From: an uncultured Chloroflexota bacterium
Lineage (GTDB): Bacteria; Chloroflexota; UBA11872
Reading direction: 5' to 3'
Assembly (NCBI GenBank): GCA_958296175.1
Contig: OY282448.1
Location: 1,550,472-1,614,471 of the forward strand
DNA length: 64,000 bases
The position numbers and the translations under genes are program-made. A model generated the notes under the pieces. The model searched no databases, had not been told where the DNA came from, and was given only the letters and a program-made list of their open reading frames with translations. Positions 57,551 to 64,000 of the stretch are shown piece after piece; position 1 is the first letter of the stretch; every line of letters begins with the position of its first letter.

Positions 57551-59047
57551 CTACTCCCGGCGCCAACGTGCAGGGCGCCGGGCGCGCTTCCACAATGACA
57601 GCTCGGTCGTCACGAGCAGGACTGGGACAAAGGCGATGAACGTCAGCGCAAGCGAGGTGTCCGCCAGCAGCACCGGCCACCGCCAACTGGAAGTTACGAG
57701 CCGCCAGAGTGTCCGCAGTTTGCTCGATGTGGGGTCTGGAGTCCCATAGGCAACGAATTCCAGGTCCTGGTCCGGCGAGGTCGGCGCGCCGTTGGACCAG
57801 AGTCGACCGTCCGCATACCGATCGTCTTTCACCGCCTGGAAGCTCAGCCGTTCTTCCGGCGCGCCGTCGTTGACCAGCTGGAGCGCAAGCCGACGTCCTT
57901 CAGCGTCGCTGAGCGGCGGCGCGATGTCGATGAGCACCGGGGCCAAGTGCAGGTCGTCGCGCGCGGGAATCCCAATGCGCCCCTCACGGAGGATGTCGCC
58001 TGTCCCAGCCCCAGTTCCGTCGAGGATGCGCCAAATCGCCGTTCCCGCGCGGCCGTCCGAGCTGTGGACGGCGACGCTGAGTTCGAGTCGATCGACCGGG
58101 GCAGGAAGACGAAACTCTTGGGCGATGGAGTGTCCAGCGTATATCCATGTCGCATAGACGCCAATATCCGAGTTCGCACGCGCGTCGATGACTGGCGGTC
58201 GATAAACGAGTGCGGTGAAGAGCCCGCCGCAAACGCCCACGATGACGAGCGCGGCTAGCGCCGACGCAGCGATCCGGCGAATCCCAGGGCCGGCGGACTC
58301 CTTCCCCTGCGGGCACAAGGTTACACTTGACATAATTCGGGGGGCGTTGGTCGACTCCTTCCTCTGCGCGCGCAAGGCCGCAACCGCGCTCGACCCAACG
58401 AGCAGCGCCCCGCCGAACTCCAGCGTCTCTTCCATCAATGTTGCCAGCTCCCCAGCCTTCGTGGCCACGGCTTGAAACACGAAAGGGTTGAGCATTTCGT
58501 TTCCAAGAGCGAGCAGCCATGCGGCAACGCCGATGACGAGCAGGGCGCGAGCCTCTCGCACATGCAGACCCTTGTATACGAACCCTGCGGCGGCCAACAC
58601 GAACAGTGCGACCAGCGGACTTGCCACGATCGGCCAGAGATACAGATTCTGAATACCGAACACACTCGCGATTACCTTACGCCCAAAGTTGACGTGAAAC
58701 TCCGATATTTCTTCCCATGCCAGATAGGCGGAGGTTATGGCTACGATCGTCCATCCGCCGACGGCGAACCGGCCGTCCCCGCGGCGATGACTGGCGGCGG
58801 CGGCTCCCAGCGTCAGGAGCGCGGCGGTCGCCAGCGCCGCGGCGGAAACGGCGTTGGCGGCGCTTCCCTCAAAGTCTGGATTCAGATGCCACGGGATGGC
58901 GCCGGGAGGCAGCCAGTGAGGGAACGCCAAACTGACCAGCCGTCGAATGAAGACGGCGCTCCACCAGAAAGCCATCAGGCTTGGAAGCACGACGCGGCCC
59001 AGCAAAGCAAGCGGGCGCTCCAGCTGGACGGTTTGCAGCAGCGTCAT
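57551..59047 (-). CDS. Unrecognised polytopic membrane protein, tandem paralogue 3
   Basis: A 498-residue protein, closest to paralogue 2 with the same C-terminus. It carries a 19-residue in-frame insertion, TNAPRIMSSVTLCPQGKES, in the cytoplasmic loop before GIRRIAAS, encoded by 57 extra bases at about 58296-58352 flanked by GACTCCTT direct repeats. The insertion is less GC-rich than its surroundings. Function is unknown; the adjacent GT39-like transferase suggests a cell-envelope role, as does the carbohydrate-binding-like external domain. That is inference only. Confidence 0.8.
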   Translation of the reverse strand: MTLLQTVQLERPLALLGRVVLPSLMAFWWSAVFIRRLVSLAFPHWLPPGAIPWHLNPDFEGSAANAVSAAALATAALLTLGAAAASHRRGDGRFAVGGWTIVAITSAYLAWEEISEFHVNFGRKVIASVFGIQNLYLWPIVASPLVALFVLAAAGFVYKGLHVREARALLVIGVAAWLLALGNEMLNPFVFQAVATKAGELATLMEETLEFGGALLVGSSAVAALRAQRKESTNAPRIMSSVTLCPQGKESAGPGIRRIAASALAALVIVGVCGGLFTALVYRPPVIDARANSDIGVYATWIYAGHSIAQEFRLPAPVDRLELSVAVHSSDGRAGTAIWRILDGTGAGTGDILREGRIGIPARDDLHLAPVLIDIAPPLSDAEGRRLALQLVNDGAPEERLSFQAVKDDRYADGRLWSNGAPTSPDQDLEFVAYGTPDPTSSKLRTLWRLVTSSWRWPVLLADTSLALTFIAFVPVLLVTTELSLWKRARRPARWRRE

Positions 59048-59139
59048 GTGTCGTCAGTCTTAGTGCAACCGGACCCGCGCAGCGGCCGGTGATTCTGCCG
59101 ACTCGGTGAACGAGATGCTACCAAGGCCATCGGCATCGG

Positions 59140-61410
59140 TCAGACTTGCGTATGTGGAGGCGGCGGGACCCGTGCTCTCGGTCGGTCACGTCGCCGCGCT
59201 ACTCCCGGCGCCAACGTGCAGGTCGCCGGACGCCGCGCCGCCGCCAGCAGCGCGGCGAAGCCGAGCGCGGTTACGGCGCCGGTGAGAGTTTGGTAGGAGG
59301 CGCCGGCGGAGTCGCCGTGGGCGTCGAACGGCGCGTACCAGGCGAACAGCGCGCCGCGCACCGTGAGGGGGTCCCAGCTCGGGGGGCCGCGCGGCGGGAG
59401 TTCGAACGGGCGCTGCCACAGCTCGGGCGCGTTGACGTAGATGCTGGACGACAGCAGGCTGCCGCTCTTGTTTCCATGGTGGAACTCTTCCGGCGTGGCC
59501 AGCACGTACAGACTGCCGGCGGCCAGATACACGGCAATGGCGGCGGCTGCGGCCTGGCTGACCCTCCGCGCGGCGGCGCCGCGCCGGGCGGCCAGCTGCA
59601 GAACCACCGTTGCGCCAACCGCCGCGAGCACGGCGACGACTGGCAGCGGATAGGCGATGTGGCGAACGAACTCGCTGATCTCGTACGCATAAAGGGGGTC
59701 TTTGTACTCGCTGATCCCCAGCTTCATGACCACGTTGACGAGCACGGCCAGCGGCAAGACCGCAAACGCCCAGCGCCGGCGGGCGGCGGCGGCCGCGCCC
59801 GCGGCCGCCAGCCCCAGAATGGCCGCCAGCAGCAGCGGAAAGCGAAGGTCGTCCAGCAGCACCATGCGCGCAACTTTCGGCAAGGTGACGCCGCCAACCA
59901 CCGCCGCGTTGTCGATGACGGTTGCGGGCGAGAACACCACGCTGGACGTCGGCCAGACCTGCCCGAGTTTCGCCAGGCTGTAGCCGGCCAGCGGCGCGGT
60001 CAGAGCGCCGGCCGCCAGCGCGCCTGCGAGGGACCAGCGCGACCGCACGCTGGCCAGTGACGCCAGCACGAAAAGGCCCCCGTAGAGCAGACCTTCCGGC
60101 CGCGTGCCGGCCAGCAGGCCGGCGCAGCCGCCCAGCGCCACCAGGGAATGGCGCGGCGTTGCCGTCCGCAGCGCGTGGGCGAACGCCCAGACGCCGGCCG
60201 CCAGCAGGGCGATGAACATTGGGTCGGGTTCGGCCGAACCCAGGCTGTAAATCTGCACCGGCGGCAGCGCCACCGCCAGCACCGCAGCGGCGTACGCCGC
60301 GGGGCGCGAGCCCCCCGCGGCCAGCGCGGCGCGGTAGATCAGCCACGGCAGCAGCACGTTCGCCAGGAACGGCGGCGCAAGCGCGGCGGGGTAGGTGTGC
60401 CCGAAAACGGCGAACGCCGCCAATTGCGCAACCGGCAGGCCGGGCAGACTGATCCACGATCCGCCCTGCACGGGGTAGGTCCCCGCGGCCAGCGCTTCTG
60501 CCGAGCTCCAGTAGTGCCCCAGGTCGTCCATCGTGACTTCCATGTACGACGCGGCCTGGAATCCGCCCGCGGCGAGCAGCGACAGCGCGGCGATGCGCGG
60601 CGCCAGCGGACGCAGCGCCTGCCGGAACCGCGGCCAGGTTCCGAGACCGGCCGGCCCCCGCTCGCTCCACCAGAGCGCGCCAGCCGTCAGCAGCAGGGCG
60701 GCGGCGATCGTCACCGCCAGCGCCTGCGCGCCGGCGGAGGTGGCCAGTTCGTGACGCGGCGCGGCTGGAACGGCGGCGATCACCGCCGTGATCCAGGCGG
60801 CGGTGCACGGCAGGGTGCGCCAGGCAACGCCGAGCGGCATGCGCGCCGCCGGCCGCGGCGGAGCGCTCGTCATCCCGACCACCGCCGCCGCTCCGACCGC
60901 CCAGCCCAGCAGCGCCCACGCCGGTTGGAACGCGGTCGTATCCGCGGCGGCCACGTGAACCAGGGCCGCGCCGCCCACGCCCGCCGCGCCGCCGAACGCC
61001 AGGTCCACGTCCAGGCGCGGCCCAGCGCTGCGCCGCGCCGCGGTCAGCGCCAGCGGCAAGGCCGCGGTCAGCACCCAGCCGGCCGAGCTCGCGTGCGTCA
61101 TCAGGTGCGCCAGATCCGGGCTTGCGTACATCGCGGCGGCAACGCCGGCCAGCGGCAGGAGCGCCAGCAGGACCGTCACGGCATAGCGAACTCGCAGCGC
61201 CGGCGGCGTGCGCCAGGCGGCGCCGACGGCGAGCGCCGCCAGCGCGACCGCGGCGCTGAACGCTTCCACCGTCGGGAAGCCAGCCCCGATCGGTCCGCCC
61301 GCGAGCACCATGCCCGTCCATGCAACCGAGGCGGCGCTCAGCGCGGTCAGACCCAGCCCGGCCGCGCGTCGTAAACCGCCGTCCACGTGCAGCGTCCGGC
61401 GATGCGGCAT
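59140..61410 (-). CDS. Polytopic glycosyltransferase, GT39/ArnT-like (PMT_2 type)
   Basis: About 756 residues with many membrane helices. The first external loop of the catalytic part carries the acidic pair MDDLGHYWSSAEALAAGTYP (about residue 325), as in dolichol/undecaprenyl-phosphate-sugar-dependent transferases. QIYSLGSAEPDPMF and GTRPEGLLYGG are further family-like segments. It would move a sugar from a lipid carrier to an acceptor on the outer face. The last about 27 residues are encoded by DNA that repeats the spacer between the neighbouring paralogues, so the true C-terminus may have been replaced. ATG 61410 was chosen over 61500. Confidence 0.8.
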   Translation of the reverse strand: MPHRRTLHVDGGLRRAAGLGLTALSAASVAWTGMVLAGGPIGAGFPTVEAFSAAVALAALAVGAAWRTPPALRVRYAVTVLLALLPLAGVAAAMYASPDLAHLMTHASSAGWVLTAALPLALTAARRSAGPRLDVDLAFGGAAGVGGAALVHVAAADTTAFQPAWALLGWAVGAAAVVGMTSAPPRPAARMPLGVAWRTLPCTAAWITAVIAAVPAAPRHELATSAGAQALAVTIAAALLLTAGALWWSERGPAGLGTWPRFRQALRPLAPRIAALSLLAAGGFQAASYMEVTMDDLGHYWSSAEALAAGTYPVQGGSWISLPGLPVAQLAAFAVFGHTYPAALAPPFLANVLLPWLIYRAALAAGGSRPAAYAAAVLAVALPPVQIYSLGSAEPDPMFIALLAAGVWAFAHALRTATPRHSLVALGGCAGLLAGTRPEGLLYGGLFVLASLASVRSRWSLAGALAAGALTAPLAGYSLAKLGQVWPTSSVVFSPATVIDNAAVVGGVTLPKVARMVLLDDLRFPLLLAAILGLAAAGAAAAARRRWAFAVLPLAVLVNVVMKLGISEYKDPLYAYEISEFVRHIAYPLPVVAVLAAVGATVVLQLAARRGAAARRVSQAAAAAIAVYLAAGSLYVLATPEEFHHGNKSGSLLSSSIYVNAPELWQRPFELPPRGPPSWDPLTVRGALFAWYAPFDAHGDSAGASYQTLTGAVTALGFAALLAAARRPATCTLAPGVARRRDRPRARVPPPPHTQV

Positions 61411-61512
61411 TGGGGGCCGACTCACGCCTGCGCGGGGCCGCGCCGCGCCAGAGATTGCCTGGCCTGCGGGCGGGCGGGCAGGCTGGTGGGCGCGAACCAA
61501 GCGTGGAACATC

Positions 61513-61547
61513 TTGACATCGTTGTTAGATGACATCATGATGTCTCC
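61513..61547 (+). promoter_or_regulatory. vapBC promoter and operator
   Basis: TTGACA (61513-61518), 17 bases, then CATGAT (61536-61541) as a -10 candidate. A perfect 14-bp palindrome GACATCATGATGTC (61531-61544) covers the -10 box and ends three bases before the vapB ATG at 61548. It suits autorepression by the VapBC complex. The expected transcript start is at or next to the ATG, which implies a leaderless mRNA; no ribosome site is visible. Confidence 0.65.
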
Positions 61548-61808
61548 ATGCGAACCACCCTGACCTTGGACGATGACATCGCCGACGCCTTGCGAGCGCA
61601 GGCGCGGCTGCTGGACGAACCTTTCAAGCGCGTCGTCAACGATACGCTGCGCCGCGGTCTGTCTCCCGCGGCCAGGAAAACGCCGCGCCCCGCGTTTCGG
61701 GTCGCGCCCTTTCGCGGCGGACTGGCCCCCGGCGTGGACCCGCTGAAGCTGAATCAGCTGAACGACCAGCTGGAAGCCGAGAGCTTTGCCGCCCGCAGCG
61801 CACGGTGA
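61548..61808 (+). CDS. vapB: VapB-type ribbon-helix-helix antitoxin
   Basis: An 86-residue protein, MRTTLTLDDDIADALRAQAR..., with the ribbon (TTLTLD) and two helices of an RHH DNA-binding domain in the first about 50 residues. The C-terminal tail GVDPLKLNQLNDQLEAES is likely to bind the toxin. It overlaps vapC by four bases (GTGA). It probably represses its own promoter through the palindrome just upstream. Confidence 0.88.
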   Translation: MRTTLTLDDDIADALRAQARLLDEPFKRVVNDTLRRGLSPAARKTPRPAFRVAPFRGGLAPGVDPLKLNQLNDQLEAESFAARSAR

Positions 61809-62230
61809 TCGTTCCCGACCTCAATCTGTTGGTCTACGCCTATAGCGACAGTGCGCCGTATCACGACGCGGCCCGGCGCTGGTGGGAAGACCTGGTCAAC
61901 GGCGGGGAGCGCGTGGGGATTCCCTGGGTGGTGGCGACCGGCTTCGTGCGCTTGATGACGCACCCCGCGGTGCTTACCCGTCCGGCGCTCCCCGGCGAGG
62001 TGGTGGACGCCGTGCGCGCATGGTTTCAGTTCGCGCACGTCACGCCGCTCAATCCCGGCGCCGAGCACCTGCGGCTGTTGCGGCGCTGTCTGACCGCGGC
62101 CGGCGTCGGCGCGAATCTCGTGACCGACGCCCACGTCGCCGCGCTTGCTATCGAGTATCAGGCGGAGGTTCACTCCAGCGACTCCGACTTCAGCCGCTTT
62201 CCCGGCCTTCGCTGGCGCAACCCGCTGTGA
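61805..62230 (+). CDS. vapC: VapC-type PIN-domain ribonuclease toxin
   Basis: A 141-residue PIN domain. The first acidic residue is Asp5 in MIVPDLNLLVYAY. Further active-site acids lie in NLVTDAHVAALAIEYQAEV and HSSDSDFSRFPGLRWRNPL. VapC toxins cut tRNA or rRNA with Mg2+. The start is GTG overlapping the vapB stop, so production is coupled. All catalytic positions seem intact, unlike the hicA and brnA genes in this window. Confidence 0.9.
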   Translation: MIVPDLNLLVYAYSDSAPYHDAARRWWEDLVNGGERVGIPWVVATGFVRLMTHPAVLTRPALPGEVVDAVRAWFQFAHVTPLNPGAEHLRLLRRCLTAAGVGANLVTDAHVAALAIEYQAEVHSSDSDFSRFPGLRWRNPL

Positions 62231-62355
62231 GCGGTTGCCGAGACCGCGGCGAGCTTCACCGGCGGTGCCGCCCCGCGCCGAGACCGTCACCGGCGCGCGG
62301 CGTTTCCTGACGGCGGGGGGCGTGTCGATCGGCGGGCTGGCGGGTCCGAGGCTGG

Positions 62356-63450
62356 TCAGCCGAGGCGGTCGCGCGCGTAGACCAGCGGGCGGCGGATGTC
62401 GTAGGCGCCGGGGTAGCGAACCTGGAGCGAGCCGTCGGCGATGGCCGCTTCCAGCGGGGCGGTCTTGGTTTGCATTGGCATGGAGACCAGCGTGTGGGTG
62501 CGCGAGCTCTCCCAGATGCCCATCAGGATGGCCTGCGACTTGATGGCGTGGTGCGCGTCTTGCCGGTGGCCGTCGACGTCGCCGTTCAGCCAGGCAACCA
62601 GCTCGCGGGCCTGGGCGCCCATGAAGTCGATCGTGGCCGCCGCCGGCGGCACGACCAGGTCGTCGCGGTTGCCCGAGACGAGCCGCAGCTCGTAGGACAT
62701 CGATACGGCCGGGTCGCGTGGTTCCAGGGTCAGCATGCCGTCGTCGCCGCTGACCACGAAGGCGCGGTTGCCCAGACCGTCGTGCGGGCCAATGTCGTTG
62801 TCGTAGACGATGCGCGCGCCGCCTTCCACGGCGGCGATGCCAAAGCAGAGGTCTTCGCAGACGTAGCCGCGCTCGTAGCGGTCGGTTTCGCGCTGCGTCT
62901 GGCCCAGCGTCCACAGCGGCTCGGGGTCGCCCAGCAGGTACAGGGCGCGGTCGATCAGATGCGAGCCCTGGTTGAGCAGCCCGCCTTCCAGCACGCCAAC
63001 CTTGACCAGCAGCGGCGCGCCGATGGCGCCGTCGGCAATCAGCGCGCGCGCGCGCTGGAAAACCTGGATGTGGCGGCCCTGATAGCCGCAGAGCAGCTTG
63101 ATGCCGGCCGCGTCGCAGGTGGCCAGCATGGCCTCGGCTTCGCCCATGGAGTTGGCCAGCGGCTTCTCCGAGATGATGGCCTGCAGGGGGTAGCGGGCGG
63201 CCAGGATGGTCATGCGCGGGTGCAGCGCGGCGGGCGTGGTGACGCTGACGATGTCCAGCCGCTCCGCTTCCAGCATCGTCTGGGCGTCGGTGTAGCGGCC
63301 GGGCACGTCGAACTGGTCGGCGACGTCGGCCAGCCGCTGCTCGTCGATGTCGCACACCGCGGCGACCTCGACGCCCTCGGCGGCGTCGAAGCCCTGCACG
63401 TGCGACCTGCCGAGGTTCAAGCCGATGACGCCTGCGCGGTAGGTGTTCAT
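62356..63450 (-). CDS. Gfo/Idh/MocA family oxidoreductase
   Basis: A 364-residue dehydrogenase: AGVIGLNLGRSHVQGF (cofactor loop), AIISEKPLANSMGEAEAM (EKP catalytic Lys), LLCGYQGRHIQVFQRARA, and GGLLNQGSHLIDRALYLLGD (catalytic His area). It is clearly related over its C-terminal half to the partial gene upstream (ETDRYERGYVCEDL vs QTDRWERGWPCEDL; both end with RYPG.YDIR), so the two are a tandem duplicate pair, probably one operon. The substrate is unknown, a sugar acid or inositol derivative by family. Confidence 0.9.
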   Translation of the reverse strand: MNTYRAGVIGLNLGRSHVQGFDAAEGVEVAAVCDIDEQRLADVADQFDVPGRYTDAQTMLEAERLDIVSVTTPAALHPRMTILAARYPLQAIISEKPLANSMGEAEAMLATCDAAGIKLLCGYQGRHIQVFQRARALIADGAIGAPLLVKVGVLEGGLLNQGSHLIDRALYLLGDPEPLWTLGQTQRETDRYERGYVCEDLCFGIAAVEGGARIVYDNDIGPHDGLGNRAFVVSGDDGMLTLEPRDPAVSMSYELRLVSGNRDDLVVPPAAATIDFMGAQARELVAWLNGDVDGHRQDAHHAIKSQAILMGIWESSRTHTLVSMPMQTKTAPLEAAIADGSLQVRYPGAYDIRRPLVYARDRLG

Positions 63451-63460
63451 GGTGTCGCCC

Positions 63461-64000
63461 CTAGCCAGCCGCGGCGGTGCGGTGGCGGATGTCGTAGCGC
63501 CCCGGATAGCGCACGGGAAGGCTGCCGCCGTCGATCATGGCGGTCAGCGGCGAGCCTTTGGTCTGCAGCGGAATCCGCGCCAGGCTGTGCGTGCGGGCGG
63601 ACTCGTAGATGCCCATCAGGATTTCCAGCACGTGGATGGCCAGGTGCGCGTCGCCGCGGTGCTCATCCGTCTCGCCCAGCGCCCAGGCGGCCAGCGCGTC
63701 GATCTCACGCGTGCGCGCGGCGCCGAAGTCCACCTGCCCGCAGTCGATCGATTCCCAGCCGCGCCCGCGGCGCAGGAGCTGGATGACCGAGCCGGCCGAC
63801 CCGCCTTGCAGCAGGATCATGCCCGCGGTTCCCACGAACAGCCGCTGGTCGCGCTCCACGCCGCCCGGCGGCGTGTCGCTTTCCAGCGACAGCCGCACGC
63901 CGCTGTCGAATTCCACCAGCAGCCCGGCCAGGTCTTCGCAGGGCCAGCCGCGTTCCCAGCGGTCGGTCTGGCGCTGCACGTTGGCCAGCACCCACTGCGG
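63461..64000 (-). CDS. Gfo/Idh/MocA oxidoreductase, C-terminal part (5' end off window)
   Basis: 179 residues of the C-terminal substrate domain are visible, running off the right edge in an open frame (the first residues inside are PQWVLANVQRQTDRWERGW). It ends SLPVRYPGRYDIRHRTAAAG. It is paralogous to the complete gene at 62356-63450, 10 bp downstream. The cofactor-binding half is not in the window, so the NAD-site and catalytic Lys cannot be checked. Confidence 0.85.
   Translation of the reverse strand, partial: PQWVLANVQRQTDRWERGWPCEDLAGLLVEFDSGVRLSLESDTPPGGVERDQRLFVGTAGMILLQGGSAGSVIQLLRRGRGWESIDCGQVDFGAARTREIDALAAWALGETDEHRGDAHLAIHVLEILMGIYESARTHSLARIPLQTKGSPLTAMIDGGSLPVRYPGRYDIRHRTAAAG

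Overview
The window is high-GC (by eye about 70%), gene-dense bacterial chromosome. It most resembles a Chloroflexota (Chloroflexi) genome. This rests on gene content, not on a search: a leucyl-tRNA synthetase with the 'SVGHLRNY' form of the HIGH motif, an isoleucyl-tRNA synthetase of the 'VHHAWGR / MHKSWGN' type under a T-box leader, a DUF2342-type zincin, a SufR-NifS-IscA cluster, and many Gfo/Idh/MocA dehydrogenases and xylose-isomerase-like TIM barrels. No rRNA gene, intact tRNA, transposase, integrase, phage gene or cas gene was seen. Both ends cut a gene: leuS on the left, a Gfo/Idh dehydrogenase on the right.

Layout. 1-2.1 kb: leuS (5' part) and a hicBA toxin-antitoxin module whose hicA is frameshifted. 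2.4-4.4 kb: an AapJ-like amino-acid binding protein made of two fused copies. 4.9-8.1 kb: small-molecule metabolism (SDR, two sugar isomerase/epimerase barrels, one tiny unknown). 8.2-13.6 kb: folC, a DEDD exonuclease-like protein, an aminotransferase, DUF5069 and a beta-hydroxyacid dehydrogenase. 13.8-17.4 kb: a coiled-coil membrane protein, MoxR and DUF58 operon. 17.5-18.8 kb: a polysaccharide-deacetylase-like protein. 20-27.2 kb: amt, then a tightly coupled signalling operon (STAS, RsbU-like phosphatase with receiver, RsbW-like ATPase, solute-binding lipoprotein, histidine kinase). 27.3-30.9 kb: zincin, MATE exporter and ComB. 31-35.2 kb: T-box, alaX, ileS. 35.4-41.7 kb: amidohydrolase, Rieske, GNAT, SDR, a small zinc-ribbon protein, cytochrome c and a TIM barrel. 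41.9-45.7 kb: glycosyltransferase, then iscA/nifS/sufR. 46-47.8 kb: rpsP-khpA-rimM-trmD. 48-53.6 kb: Gfo/Idh, VanW-like, LanC-like, Gfo/Idh. 53.7-62.2 kb: brnT with a truncated brnA, three tandem copies of an unrecognised membrane protein, a GT39-like transferase and vapBC. 62.4-64 kb: two related Gfo/Idh genes.

The most unusual signal is between the genes. At seven separate intergenic places a GC-rich repeat of about 19-29 bp recurs 2-4 times with a period of 61 bp and unrelated DNA in between. 61 bp is the period of type I-E CRISPR arrays (29 + 32). The repeats differ from locus to locus, and no cas gene lies within 64 kb. They could be orphan or decaying mini-arrays, or an undescribed 61-bp-phased repeat family.

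Other points: a low-GC segment inside the 3' half of ileS; two damaged toxin-antitoxin genes; a tandem repeat that contains the DUF58 start site; a probable CTG start for rimM; and a dispersed palindrome family ('CCCTCTCCC..GGGAGAGGG' followed by 'AGGGTGAGGGT') in many intergenic gaps.
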